From NCBI GenBank assembly GCA_947628305.1, contig CANQZG010000008.1:86959-150958 (forward strand): 64,000 nucleotides of DNA. The letters run 5' to 3'. Each line of letters opens with the position of its first letter. Positions within the stretch are counted from its first letter, which is position 1. A model generated the notes under the pieces. It saw nothing but the letters and a program-made list of their open reading frames with translations, had not been told where the DNA came from and did no database searches. Origin of the DNA: an uncultured Muribaculaceae bacterium. GTDB lineage: Bacteria > Bacteroidota > Bacteroidia > Bacteroidales > Muribaculaceae. The translations under genes were made by a program, and so were the position numbers. This document shows positions 1 through 8,940 of this stretch, in pieces.

Positions 1-2
1 GG

Positions 3-3000
3 TATACGCCGCGGAATGCACAGGAGTGTTTTGATTTGCTGCAATACGCGATGGGGCATTCGGTGCGCCGCTGGGACGACAGCGCGAACGTCGGCGAAGC
101 GACGGACGTCCTGTCGCGCCGTCAGCGCTGGACGAACGGCGAGAAGCGCTTTGCGTCCGTGCGTGTGAATCAGTCTTACCATTCGGCACAGAACGCGTCG
201 TATTTCATCGGCGCTCTGCCGTCGAACGAGCGCTACAGCGTTTTGCTTCATGCGGATTATCAGCGCGGGCGCGAGCTGGTCCATTTCAGTACCCCGTCCG
301 CCGCGGAACAGTATCTGAAGGACGCCGTGTCGTCGGCGCGGGATGCGTTCGCACAGGATGTGCGGCTGGACGAGTTGATCGCCGCGGCGGCGGAGCATAA
401 AGACGATGAAGATTACGCGTTTGATTTCAGCGGCGACGAGGTCGTCGCGTCCGTACAGAGGGGTTACTGGGATATTCTGACCTCGAAGGAACCGCTGGAG
501 GTGTATCACCCCGGCGCGAAGTATGATGCGTATCTGGAAGGGCTGGACGAGAGCGACGACGACGTCGCCGAGGCGGTATCGCTGCGTGATGTTCCGACTT
601 ATGAGGGAACGCCCGAGGAGAAGGTCCGTCAGCACATGGCGGATAATCTGGATTATTTCATCGGTACGTTTGAGCCGGACGCGGAAGGTCTGCGGTTCGA
701 TCCGACGCGCGTCAGTCAGTATATGTCGTCGGCATACAGCATGTTCTCGAATGAGCGGAACATGATCCGCGTGCTCCGCGCGTGCGATATTCCTGCCGAA
801 GCATTGCGCGGGAATCATTACTACACGTCATACGTCAAGGATAATCTGATCAAGTTCGACCCGTCGACGGCTTTGCCGATGTGCAAGTCGGAGAGTCCGT
901 TTGTAAAGCGGACGTTTGAGAAGATCGCCTCAACGATCCGTGAGTCCGGCTGCGAGCTGGACGACGAGGCGGTACTGATGGATGCACAGGGCATCGTGCA
1001 TTATACCGCGAGCAGGATCACCGGGCGGAACGTGACGGACAGCAAGGGGAATCCGAATAAGAAGACGTTCGAGGGGGAAATCGGTCAGGTGTTTATTCCC
1101 CGAGAGGACGGTATGATCGAGACGCAGTTTGCCGGTACGGATAATTACTTGTTCGTGCCGGGATACGAAGCGTCGGTCGTGACCGGCGCGTCTACCGCCG
1201 GACAGACGCTGGAGCAAAGGACACGTCTGCGCGGGTATGAACAGATCCTGCACGACGAGATCGCGCACACGCTCCGCGGCGACCTGATGCTGACGGACGC
1301 CGAGGTCGGTTCGCCCGCCGTGCTGAACAGCACGTACCGGCACATGTACGGCGAACGGCATCCGCTGGATTGGGTCGAGCAGACGACGGAAGAGGGCATG
1401 GACGACGCGCTGCGCAACGCAATTATTCAGACCGAGGCGCGTCGCGTGAAGTACGACGGCATGTTCCGCGAAGGGTCTACGGTCAACGCGGACTATCGTG
1501 CGAACCAGTATGCGCAACCGGGCGACATCATCAACGATAACTTCTATAGCGCCTACGACGCGTCCGGGCGGCGCAATATGGCGTTGCTTTCGGAGGAAGG
1601 CAACGGGTATTTCGATAAGACGATGACCTCTTCGGGCATGGAGCAGGGCATGACGCGGTATCTGTGCGAAGGCACGGAAGTATTGCCCGACGGGTCGATG
1701 AAGCCGTCCGATAAGGGCGACGCCGTGCCGTTGATGAAGCATGACGCGTTCCGTTTTGCCGAGTTCGATCCGTGGGATCGTCTGTTGATGACGTCTATGA
1801 ACGCCATCAAGGCGTCAAGCATCACGAAGCCGTCGAAGGTCGCGCTGGTGACGTTGGACGGGCTGAACAGCAACGACGGGTTCATCGTCAGCAGTGCGTT
1901 CGCGGAAGCGAATCAGATCCGTTTGCCGAACGGATTGATCCGTCCGTTGCAGAAAGGCGATAAGATCTCGGATATGCATGGCAACAAGGGCGTCATTTCC
2001 GTGGTCGTCGATCCGGAAATGGACCCCGAGGAGGCGAAGGAGCAGAACCTGAGCGAGGCTGTCAAGCTGTTTCGGAATAATCCCGATCTGGCAGTCGTCG
2101 GCGCGCCGTTCTCGGGCGTCAGCCGGTTCAACGCCGGGTCGGTCCGCGAGATGCAGTCCGGCGAGGTTTCCCGTCTGGTCGGACCCGACGGGGAAGACCT
2201 CGGGGAAGCCGTTGGCGAGATGCGCTTTATCGTGACGCACTTGTCGGCGGATAAGAAGTCGAACGTGTATGATCCGTCCTATACGCCCGGGAAAGGACGC
2301 AAGGCGGGCGCGCAGATGGGGATGTCCATCACGGCGATGGATTGTCCGGCGATCATGCGCGAGTTCTACGGCAGTAACGCCGGGAAGCTGCGCAATTTCC
2401 GTGACGTCGTCATCGCGTTCGGCGGCGATATTTCCGAGACGGGCGAGTTCCGGTCGCAGTATACAGCGCACGCCGGGGAAAAGCGCTCGGTGTTCATGAT
2501 GCCGGAACTGATGTACACGGAGCGCAACAACGCGTCCGGGTCGGTGGATAAAGTACTGAACGTCGGCGGGATGAAGCAGGCGTTCGGCAGGATGATCTCG
2601 AATCGAGGCGGCTTCATGGAAGTGCCGTTTCAGCTGCATTACCCGAACGGTTGTCCGATCGATAAGTTCGTAGAGAATCAGACGATCAATGTCAATTATC
2701 AGAAGCTCGAGTGGCAGGTCCAGCGACGCAACAAGGATGGCTCGATCACGACCTACACGGCGCATCGGCATGAGGATGCGTCTACGGAACGGACGCTCCA
2801 CGGGCATGATGATTCGTATGTTCTGCCGGTTCTGTCGTCGCATTTGCGCGCGGAGCAGGACTTGAATGACGGGACGACCAGCCTGCACAGTTATACGACG
2901 TCCTATCTGCAGATCTTTGAAAGCGCTATCCGTTATCAGAGGGCGAAAGAGCTCGGCGATAAGAAAGAGATGGAACGGTATCAGCAGGCGGCGCAGAGTT

Positions 3001-4637
3001 CTTACGACAGTCTCTGCCAGAAGCTCGATCAGCGGTGCCTGTCTTCCAAGAAGAACATGGTGCGTGACGGGATCCTGTCGGCACAGGTGCCGAACTCGGC
3101 GACGCTGGTCTGGTGCGAAGACACGTCGCTTCCGCTGGATCGGATCCGTATGTGCCGCGATAAGATGGAGGTCATGGGTCTGAAGGACGGCGACGGCGTG
3201 CTGATGGTGCGCGACCCCGTGCTGTCCGAGAGCGGTATTATGTGGACGCATGTGGAAGCCGCCGACGATATTCAGGGCGTCGCCGTGAACCCGGCGATCG
3301 CGCCGCGGTTCGAAGGGGACTTCGACGGTGATACGGTCGGCATTATGGTCCTGCATACGCCTTCGGCACAGAAGGAAGCGGCGCGGAAGTTTTCGCTTGC
3401 GGCGGCACTTCTAAATAAGGAATATAAACGCGAGGACGGTACGTACGACATCAATCTTGAAACGGGGCTTGACGTCGCATCGGCGCATCATCACATGCCG
3501 GAGCTTGCGGAAGCGTATGAAGCGATCCGTCAGAGAGCGAATGAGATCGACGCGTCGGATATGTCGCCCGCGGCGAAGCGCACGGCGAATCAGGAACTGG
3601 TGGATCAATTGAGCGAGCATTACCGCGCCTGCTATGCGTCGGCGAGTTGTAAGGAGATCCTTCGCATTGGGTCGCCGCAGCAGGTCATTGAGTCCATGCA
3701 GGCGATGGTCGATCACGGTACGAAGGGCAGTCACGGGAAGATCCTGAAGTTTGCGAAGTTCTACGGCGTCGATTGTGAGACGGACGCCGACGGGCGCATT
3801 CTTCCGGGATCCGTTAAGGATCTCGGGCATACGCGTTCGACGCGTGAGGATGATATGAACTCGCAGGTCTGTACCGCAACGAAATCCTGCGGCACGGGCA
3901 TCGCGGGGCGGTATCAGCACAGGGGCACCGAGGCGTTCCGCAACTGCGGCGTCGAGGCGGAGATCCTGCATCTGACGCACCCGGTGACGCAGGCGCTTCT
4001 GCAGTTGAAGCATGAGGACAAGGACACGGCGTACCGTATGTATGATCTGCTGCAGGGTCCCGTGCGGGCGCACTGGCGCGGACGTCTGTTGGAAGAGAAG
4101 CCCGACGAGCACGGTAACATGAAGTTCAGCGTCGCGGCTGACGGTCGGCAGGCTACGCCGGACGAGTGGAAGCAACAGATGATGAATCTGTACACGAGCA
4201 AGCACGGGCTGGGCGTCAAGGTCAATCCCGACGACGTTGAGCGTGTGGCGGCAGTTATGGCGAAGTACGGAAGCGACGGTCGCGTAGCGGACATCGAGGC
4301 GTGTAACAGCAGGTCTATTATGGATCAGATGGCGTACAGCGGCAGTCGGGACGTCCTGTATGACGCGATGGAGCACGGGCGAAGCCTGTTTGAGGGCGAC
4401 CAGAGCGCCCGGTATATGCCGAATGCGGTTCGTGCAAATGTCGACGCTGCGGAGCGCGGGGACAGCGTGAAGAAGATCGCGACTGCGGATACGCAGGAGG
4501 CGTTCAAGCCGAAGGTAAAGACGTCGTCTGCGGCGCCGACGGTGAAGCGCGTCGACACTTCGGCGCTGAAGAGCGAGGATCTGCCGAACAGTTTCGGAGG
4601 GTCGGACGGTGCGGAAGCACCGACCTGTCCGCAATAA
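3..4637 (+). CDS. Single-chain (fused beta/beta'-like) multisubunit-type RNA polymerase, 5' end outside window
   Basis: DNA-dependent RNA polymerase of the two-double-psi-barrel type on one polypeptide. Numbering from the TTG at 36, residues 640-656 (GDKISDMHGNKGVIS) match the beta-subunit GDK..GRHGNKG segment. The following APFSGVSRFNAGSVREM matches beta's NPLGVPSRMNIGQ region, and GRKAGAQMG matches the late beta G-K-AQ-GGQ segment. VRDPVLSESG then matches beta' NRAPTLHRLG, and DFDGD at residues 1095-1099 is the beta' metal-binding NADFDGD loop with all three Asp kept. The order beta then beta' is that of single-chain polymerases in crAss-like phages and YonO-type prophage proteins. The reading frame is open to the window edge, so the true start is upstream. 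The last ~80 residues are low-complexity. It heads a + strand run of four unknown genes. Family assignment is firm; promoter specificity and substrate use are not readable. Confidence 0.9.
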   Translation, partial: YTPRNAQECFDLLQYAMGHSVRRWDDSANVGEATDVLSRRQRWTNGEKRFASVRVNQSYHSAQNASYFIGALPSNERYSVLLHADYQRGRELVHFSTPSAAEQYLKDAVSSARDAFAQDVRLDELIAAAAEHKDDEDYAFDFSGDEVVASVQRGYWDILTSKEPLEVYHPGAKYDAYLEGLDESDDDVAEAVSLRDVPTYEGTPEEKVRQHMADNLDYFIGTFEPDAEGLRFDPTRVSQYMSSAYSMFSNERNMIRVLRACDIPAEALRGNHYYTSYVKDNLIKFDPSTALPMCKSESPFVKRTFEKIASTIRESGCELDDEAVLMDAQGIVHYTASRITGRNVTDSKGNPNKKTFEGEIGQVFIPREDGMIETQFAGTDNYLFVPGYEASVVTGASTAGQTLEQRTRLRGYEQILHDEIAHTLRGDLMLTDAEVGSPAVLNSTYRHMYGERHPLDWVEQTTEEGMDDALRNAIIQTEARRVKYDGMFREGSTVNADYRANQYAQPGDIINDNFYSAYDASGRRNMALLSEEGNGYFDKTMTSSGMEQGMTRYLCEGTEVLPDGSMKPSDKGDAVPLMKHDAFRFAEFDPWDRLLMTSMNAIKASSITKPSKVALVTLDGLNSNDGFIVSSAFAEANQIRLPNGLIRPLQKGDKISDMHGNKGVISVVVDPEMDPEEAKEQNLSEAVKLFRNNPDLAVVGAPFSGVSRFNAGSVREMQSGEVSRLVGPDGEDLGEAVGEMRFIVTHLSADKKSNVYDPSYTPGKGRKAGAQMGMSITAMDCPAIMREFYGSNAGKLRNFRDVVIAFGGDISETGEFRSQYTAHAGEKRSVFMMPELMYTERNNASGSVDKVLNVGGMKQAFGRMISNRGGFMEVPFQLHYPNGCPIDKFVENQTINVNYQKLEWQVQRRNKDGSITTYTAHRHEDASTERTLHGHDDSYVLPVLSSHLRAEQDLNDGTTSLHSYTTSYLQIFESAIRYQRAKELGDKKEMERYQQAAQSSYDSLCQKLDQRCLSSKKNMVRDGILSAQVPNSATLVWCEDTSLPLDRIRMCRDKMEVMGLKDGDGVLMVRDPVLSESGIMWTHVEAADDIQGVAVNPAIAPRFEGDFDGDTVGIMVLHTPSAQKEAARKFSLAAALLNKEYKREDGTYDINLETGLDVASAHHHMPELAEAYEAIRQRANEIDASDMSPAAKRTANQELVDQLSEHYRACYASASCKEILRIGSPQQVIESMQAMVDHGTKGSHGKILKFAKFYGVDCETDADGRILPGSVKDLGHTRSTREDDMNSQVCTATKSCGTGIAGRYQHRGTEAFRNCGVEAEILHLTHPVTQALLQLKHEDKDTAYRMYDLLQGPVRAHWRGRLLEEKPDEHGNMKFSVAADGRQATPDEWKQQMMNLYTSKHGLGVKVNPDDVERVAAVMAKYGSDGRVADIEACNSRSIMDQMAYSGSRDVLYDAMEHGRSLFEGDQSARYMPNAVRANVDAAERGDSVKKIATADTQEAFKPKVKTSSAAPTVKRVDTSALKSEDLPNSFGGSDGAEAPTCPQ

Positions 4638-4661
4638 TTTATGAAAAGGGGAGTGTTTAGA

Positions 4662-5432
4662 ATGGCATTTTCGGATGTTGATAAGTACTTGATCTCTTCG
4701 GCATACGAAGAAGAGGACGAGGCGTACGCGAGGGACCGCGACTGGAGGGCGCTCTGCGACCGATACCTCGAACAGCGTCGGAACGGCGTCAAGGACGCCG
4801 GACCGAATATCGTCGAGCAATCGCATATCGAGCGCGCTATCGGCGAAGAGTTTGCCGGATGGTCCGATGAAGGGTCGTCGCTTGACGAGCAGGCGTTTGC
4901 GGTGATGGACGTCCGGCAGAGATTGTCCGACGCCGGGTACGACCCCGATAAGGTCGTATTTGAGAGATTGCCCGCGCATGTTGGAAAAGATTTTCCCTCT
5001 CATGGGACCGTTGCAGATTTGGAACGGGACTTGCGCGAGGAAGAGGACGCCCATGCGGATATGCTGACGGCGCTGCATGCGGACATGTATGCCCGCCGCG
5101 AGGTGATCCCGTTCGGGGCGAAGCTGTCGGTGAAGGGCTATACGGAATATGAGAAACAAAAGACACAGGAGCGCATCAACGCGCTGCGGCAATCGTTCGC
5201 ACCGCCCGCCGGGGTGGATTACAGCAAGCCCGCGGCAAATATGCCGCCGAAGGAAGCGCCGAAGGACCCTGTCAGGGATAAGGCTCACGAAGATGTGCAG
5301 CACACGTCGGGAAAGCGGTCTCGTATGGTGAACAGCATCGAGAACGGCGTGTCGGGCGACCCGAGCTATGATTTCGACGAGTGGGTCGAAGAGGATGATG
5401 ACGACGGCGATTTCGGAGGTGGCAGGCGATGA
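4662..5432 (+). CDS. Hypothetical acidic protein downstream of RNA polymerase
   Basis: 256 aa, function not recognised. I use the ATG at 4662 because AAGGGGAG lies 8-9 nt upstream; an in-frame ATG at 4641 has no such site. The protein is strongly charged, with an N-terminal Glu/Asp/Arg-rich helical stretch, a Pro-rich linker near residue 190, and a C-terminus of consecutive Asp/Glu followed by Gly/Arg. The stop overlaps the next start (ATGA), so the two genes are probably translationally coupled. Its place directly behind the polymerase suggests a co-expressed accessory or virion partner, but that is inference from position only. Confidence 0.75.
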   Translation: MAFSDVDKYLISSAYEEEDEAYARDRDWRALCDRYLEQRRNGVKDAGPNIVEQSHIERAIGEEFAGWSDEGSSLDEQAFAVMDVRQRLSDAGYDPDKVVFERLPAHVGKDFPSHGTVADLERDLREEEDAHADMLTALHADMYARREVIPFGAKLSVKGYTEYEKQKTQERINALRQSFAPPAGVDYSKPAANMPPKEAPKDPVRDKAHEDVQHTSGKRSRMVNSIENGVSGDPSYDFDEWVEEDDDDGDFGGGRR

Positions 5433-6802
5433 CGAAGAGGAAGACGCTTGCGTTTGAGGACGCGTACACCGCCGAAGAGCTGGACGAACAGTACCACGAC
5501 GTGCAGGATCGTCTGGAGCGCGTGGATGCGGATTACGTGGAGCACGTGCAGAGGACGGCGCGGCTGAATGAAGCGGATAAACCTCGCCGCGTCAACGCGC
5601 TGACGCAATTTTATCACATGCAGCTGATGTATTCGTGCGTGGCGCCGTTCGCGGAAGGGATCAACGCCGATACGATCACACGCGCGGGCGGGATGTTCCT
5701 CGGCGCGTATCTCTGTTCGAAGCAATTTCGCGCACAGGTCAAGGAATACGGCGCACAGCATGACCGCCGGAAGGCGGAAAAACAGCTGGCAAAGCTGGAC
5801 GACTGGCAGGCACGCACCGGAAAAGAGCTGTCGCCGTCGAAGCAGAGGCGCCGGGATAGCTTGATCCGGCAGATCAACGGCGGCAGGATGCCGCTGTCGC
5901 CGAAGTCGACGGCGTTGACGCATATCGGGTTCGCAAAGCGAGCGTATGAGGATATGCGAAAGCCGGACGCGGACATGAAGCAGATCATGGAAGATTATGA
6001 TTCCGCCGTCGAGTCGCTGTATCGGCAGGCACAGGCGGACGGCTGCGACCTGCAGGATGTATCGAGGAATTTCCGGATGTCCGTCGCGATGCTTGCGTCA
6101 AAGGATCCGTCCGTCAACGCGATGTTCACGGAGACTTGCTACGGCGGGTATCGCCCGAAAGTCGAGCAAGAGTACGAGACGACGATGACTAAGGACGGAC
6201 CCGTGACGACGGAATATGCGACGTTCAACGGCGCGTATATGACGCCGACCGGAAAACCGTATACGGGGACGTTCCATTTGCGCCCGCCGCGGTCCGTCGA
6301 CGACCATGTCAACGCGAGCGTCGATATGATCGCGTCCGATTTGACGGACGCGGGAGGGAACGGCGCAAGGTTCGCCGACGCGCTTTCGCGGCATTACGAC
6401 GACGATCGCATGGCGGCTCGCCGACAGGCGTTCAAGGACGACTTTCCGAACGGCGCCGAGGCGAAGTTCGAGGAAGCGAAGGCGAAGATCGAAAAGGATA
6501 TGTTCGGGCATCTCGCGTCGGTATTCGACGTGCATAATCCGGAGCGGGACGGCAGAGAGCCGTATCCGTGGGAGTCCGAAGCGTTTAATCAGGCATTTCT
6601 TGAGCGGCTTCGTCGGAACAATCCGGACTTGGCTGACCGTATCTACGGTCCGGACGCGCGGGCGAAGGACGGCGAGGCGCCGAAGAAGCCGAAGGACAAT
6701 CCGCCGCCGCGTCCTCCACGCCGCAGGTATCGGCTGGAGCTGTCGGATCAGGACGCGCCGGAGGAACCGTCGCCCGATGACACGGGGCTTGATTTGAATT
6801 GA
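5429..6802 (+). CDS. Hypothetical protein, Lys/Arg-rich with proline-rich tail
   Basis: 457 aa, not recognised. The start ATG overlaps the previous stop and is preceded by GGAGGTGG. The first ~70 residues and residues 110-150 are predicted helical and charged. The middle contains a short hydrophobic stretch near residue 80 but no convincing signal peptide. The last 60 residues are rich in Pro, Lys and Arg, then acidic. No catalytic motif could be identified. It is part of the run with the polymerase and its flanking small genes. Confidence 0.75.
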   Translation: MTKRKTLAFEDAYTAEELDEQYHDVQDRLERVDADYVEHVQRTARLNEADKPRRVNALTQFYHMQLMYSCVAPFAEGINADTITRAGGMFLGAYLCSKQFRAQVKEYGAQHDRRKAEKQLAKLDDWQARTGKELSPSKQRRRDSLIRQINGGRMPLSPKSTALTHIGFAKRAYEDMRKPDADMKQIMEDYDSAVESLYRQAQADGCDLQDVSRNFRMSVAMLASKDPSVNAMFTETCYGGYRPKVEQEYETTMTKDGPVTTEYATFNGAYMTPTGKPYTGTFHLRPPRSVDDHVNASVDMIASDLTDAGGNGARFADALSRHYDDDRMAARRQAFKDDFPNGAEAKFEEAKAKIEKDMFGHLASVFDVHNPERDGREPYPWESEAFNQAFLERLRRNNPDLADRIYGPDARAKDGEAPKKPKDNPPPRPPRRRYRLELSDQDAPEEPSPDDTGLDLN

Positions 6803-6826
6803 AATTCTTTGAAAGGGGTATCTGAT

Positions 6827-7345
6827 ATGGCAAAAAGGAGTCGTAAGGATCGGTTCAATAACCGAAAGGACACATGGGACCCGTCGGAGAATAAGGGGCA
6901 GATGTCTTTGGCGCTCGGCTCGGACGAGTATGAGGCGTATGTCGAAGACCAGCGCCGGAATGCGCCGGACAGACCTGACGATAAGGACCATCTCGAAACG
7001 GAAGAGCACAACGTAGAGATCCGCGAAGAGATGGAAGCCGAGACGGTCCTCGACAGGGACGAAACTACCGCGATGCGGAAGTTCCGCCGTCAGCAGGAGA
7101 ACCGCGCGATGGCTGCACAGGTGAAGAAGGATGCCGTGCGGGCGGCGGCGGCTGCGTCGGCGGTCGCCGCGTTGACGCCAGATAAGGCGGATGACGCGCG
7201 CGCGGCGGCGTTGCGTAAGAAGGCGTCCCAGATCCGTCTCGACCGGGAACCGGTCATTCGCAGCGTCTATGACGACGGGGTGACGAAGCCGGAAGAGATG
7301 GACGACGCCTTTGGTAAAGACCTCGATGATTTACTGCCGCATTGA
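6827..7345 (+). CDS. Hypothetical charged protein
   Basis: 172 aa, not recognised. The ATG at 6827 is preceded by GAAAGGGG at good spacing; an upstream in-frame ATG at 6809 lacks one. The N-terminus is very basic, the middle has a long Glu/Arg/Lys helix, and residues ~100-125 are Ala-rich. No membrane segment. Fourth gene of the polymerase-led cluster. Confidence 0.7.
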   Translation: MAKRSRKDRFNNRKDTWDPSENKGQMSLALGSDEYEAYVEDQRRNAPDRPDDKDHLETEEHNVEIREEMEAETVLDRDETTAMRKFRRQQENRAMAAQVKKDAVRAAAAASAVAALTPDKADDARAAALRKKASQIRLDREPVIRSVYDDGVTKPEEMDDAFGKDLDDLLPH

Positions 7346-7368
7346 CGCGGTGAAAGGAGCGATGAAGC

Positions 7369-7716
7369 ATGGAATCTCAAAACAACGGTGCAAAGAGTCT
7401 TTCGGCAAAGACCCGCGGCGCGGTCGCGGAAGCGATCAGCGGTCTGTTTTCGGATATGTTCTCTGCGGAAGACAAAAACTCGCAGTACAATCCTGTCGAA
7501 GAGGAGCATGGCATCGGGCATACCGCAAGCAAAGCCGCGGGACAAGCTGTCAACACCATGGCACAGACGTCTCAACGGATGTCGATGATGCGGTTCATGC
7601 GTCAACAGGGTTCGTCCGCGGGTAAGGGCGGCAAGTCTGTTTCGACGGAAACCGCCGCGGATTTCGCCGCGACGACCGGCATGGACCTCGACGGCGACGG
7701 TTCGCCGGATTTCTGA
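7369..7716 (+). CDS. Hypothetical small protein with Asp-rich C-terminal loop
   Basis: 115 aa, not recognised. AAAGGAG precedes the ATG. The C-terminus contains DLDGDGSPD, which resembles a single calcium-binding dockerin/EF-hand-type loop, but only one copy is present, so calcium binding is not claimed. Last gene before a strong intrinsic terminator, so it closes the + strand transcription unit that begins upstream of the window. Confidence 0.65.
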   Translation: MESQNNGAKSLSAKTRGAVAEAISGLFSDMFSAEDKNSQYNPVEEEHGIGHTASKAAGQAVNTMAQTSQRMSMMRFMRQQGSSAGKGGKSVSTETAADFAATTGMDLDGDGSPDF

Positions 7717-7733
7717 TACGGGACGTACAAGAG

Positions 7734-7766
7734 AGACTTCCGCGACTTCGCGGGAGTCTTTTTTTC
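7734..7766 (+). terminator. Intrinsic terminator of the RNA polymerase operon
   Basis: AGACTTCCGCG pairs with CGCGGGAGTCT around a short loop and is followed by seven T. It sits 18 nt after the stop at 7716 and ahead of the promoter at 7788. Confidence 0.85.
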
Positions 7767-7787
7767 TTGGAATTTTTTGAAAAGTTA

Positions 7788-7816
7788 TTGATTTTTCAAT
7801 TTGTTTGTGGTATAAT
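7788..7816 (+). promoter_or_regulatory. Sigma-A-type promoter (TTGATT-17-TATAAT) for the HU-like gene
   Basis: TTGATT at 7788-7793 and TATAAT at 7811-7816 are separated by 17 nt, with TG just before the -10 (GTGGTATAAT). It is one of several near-identical promoters in the window. Confidence 0.85.
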
Positions 7817-7882
7817 AGAAAAAAAAAAGCGGAAGCGTATTCGCATCGGAATACGCCGCAAGGAAAGGGGTAGAGATCTCAC

Positions 7883-8194
7883 GTGGATCAACAGAATCGG
7901 GTCACATATTCGCAAATCGTAGCCAAGGTCGCATCGAAGACGGGCTTTTCGGAAAATGCTGTGCGCGCGATGTCCAAGGCGCTTGTTGAAGAGATCGTCG
8001 ATCAAACGCTTGCCGGGAATACGGTCACGTGGCACGGTTTCGGACATTTTTACGTGCTTGAAAATAAAGGACACCCGATCGGGTTTACGACGGAAGGACA
8101 TAGGGGCGATGTTGCGAATCATTTCGTGTTTAAGTTCTCGGCGGCGCATTCGATGAACGTCAAGGTGCGCGCCGAAATGGCGAAGCGCGTATGA
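7883..8194 (+). CDS. HU/IHF-family DNA-binding protein
   Basis: 103 aa starting at GTG 7883 behind AAAGGGG. The pattern is that of HU/IHF: an N-terminal helix pair (YSQIVAKVASKTGFSEN..., VRAMSKALVEEIVDQTL), then the beta platform (GNTVTWHGFGHFYVLE), an arm region with GHRGD in place of the usual GRNP, and a C-terminal FKFS..MNVKVR segment. Family members bend and compact DNA. The atypical arm suggests altered DNA binding. It has its own promoter at 7788 and overlaps the next start by ATGA. Confidence 0.85.
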   Translation: MDQQNRVTYSQIVAKVASKTGFSENAVRAMSKALVEEIVDQTLAGNTVTWHGFGHFYVLENKGHPIGFTTEGHRGDVANHFVFKFSAAHSMNVKVRAEMAKRV

Positions 8195-8361
8195 AACCGT
8201 CCGGAAAGATCGCCGTGACGCTGTCTGCGCTGATCGCCGCGGCGGGGTTCGCCGCCGGATTGTATCTGCTGTTATGGCGGCAGACGTTCGCCGGACTACT
8301 CGTCGCAGGCGTCGGCTTGTGCGTTTTCGGCGTCGTCGGTCGTGTGGTAGCACGTCGCTGA
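8191..8361 (+). CDS. Small two-helix membrane protein
   Basis: 56 aa. The ATG at 8191 overlaps the HU-like stop (ATGA), a strong sign of translational coupling. After a short basic N-terminus (MKPSGK) there are two hydrophobic stretches, residues ~7-28 and ~33-50, ending in Arg-Arg. Function unknown; a coupled HU-like and membrane protein pair is unusual. Confidence 0.65.
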   Translation: MKPSGKIAVTLSALIAAAGFAAGLYLLLWRQTFAGLLVAGVGLCVFGVVGRVVARR

Positions 8362-8375
8362 CACCGTCAGAGCCT

Positions 8376-8438
8376 CGCTGTGCGAAAATTCGCGTCGGAT
8401 TATTTCGGATATAGATTTCGACGAAAAATCGCACAGCG
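8376..8438. repeat. Inverted repeat, possible structured RNA after the HU-like operon
   Basis: CGCTGTGCGA (8376-8385) is exactly complementary to TCGCACAGCG (8429-8438), with a second inner pair CGTCG (8393-8397) and CGACG (8419-8423). The T-run terminator follows 50 nt later. Either a 3' UTR structure or a small RNA; nothing in it codes. Confidence 0.5.
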
Positions 8439-8488
8439 GGCATTCTGCGCGGCGAGAGACCGTCACAGTATGTATATGAAAAAAAAAA

Positions 8489-8523
8489 GACCGTCCTCGG
8501 TGTGCGAGGGCGGTTCTTTTTCG
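8489..8523. terminator. Bidirectional intrinsic terminator
   Basis: GACCGTCCTCG pairs with CGAGGGCGGTTC, with an A-run on the left and a T-run on the right. It lies between the + strand HU-like unit and the - strand gene ending at 8526, and can end both. Confidence 0.85.
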
Positions 8524-8525
8524 GG

Positions 8526-8840
8526 TCACGCGTGGACGTTCTGCGTCCGAGGCGCTTTGCGGTTTTCTTCGGCGTTGACGATTTTTGCCGTTTTGCGGCG
8601 GACGTGCGGCAGGACGGTCTCAAAGACGATGATCAGGAAACCGACGAAGAGCATGGACGCGGCGATCAGGACGCATTGGACTAACGCGTGCGTCCATGAG
8701 ATGGTAAAGCACTCGAGCGCTCCGGCGGTTCCGAGGATCCCGAAGAAACCGACGAGTTCGGAAAGCCACAGCGTCTTGGTGAAGCACCAGAGGACGGCGT
8801 AGCGGAGTACGGCTTTGTTGCCTTTTGTCAGATGTAGCAT
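8526..8840 (-). CDS. Small membrane protein at the end of the MoxR/VWA operon
   Basis: 104 aa, not recognised. AAGGA precedes the ATG. Two hydrophobic segments, around residues 25-45 and 50-72, predict a hairpin membrane protein, with a basic C-terminal tail. It is the last gene of the 16.8-8.5 kb unit, but two hairpins at 8880-8931 separate it from the helicase gene, so its expression may be uncoupled. Confidence 0.65.
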   Translation of the reverse strand: MLHLTKGNKAVLRYAVLWCFTKTLWLSELVGFFGILGTAGALECFTISWTHALVQCVLIAASMLFVGFLIIVFETVLPHVRRKTAKIVNAEENRKAPRTQNVHA

Positions 8841-8879
8841 GATGTACTTCCTTCCCGTTTTTGTCTATAGGAAGACCCG

Positions 8880-8931
8880 GGCGCCGGAACGGCGCCGAGG
8901 CATTACGGCTGGCGTGTGCCAACCGTAATGC
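8880..8931 (-). other. Two tandem intercistronic hairpins
   Basis: Read on the minus strand, GCATTACGG/CCGTAATGC (8900-8931) is followed by GGCGCC/GGCGCC (8880-8896). Neither has a U-tract. They lie between the helicase stop and the next gene and may stabilise mRNA ends or attenuate read-through. Confidence 0.5.
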
Positions 8932-8940
8932 TGCCGCGTG

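Noticed and set aside
1815..3356. 513-codon - strand open frame opposite the RNA polymerase
   Set aside because: Shadow frame, Arg/His-rich, no ribosome binding site; the sense strand has clear polymerase motifs.
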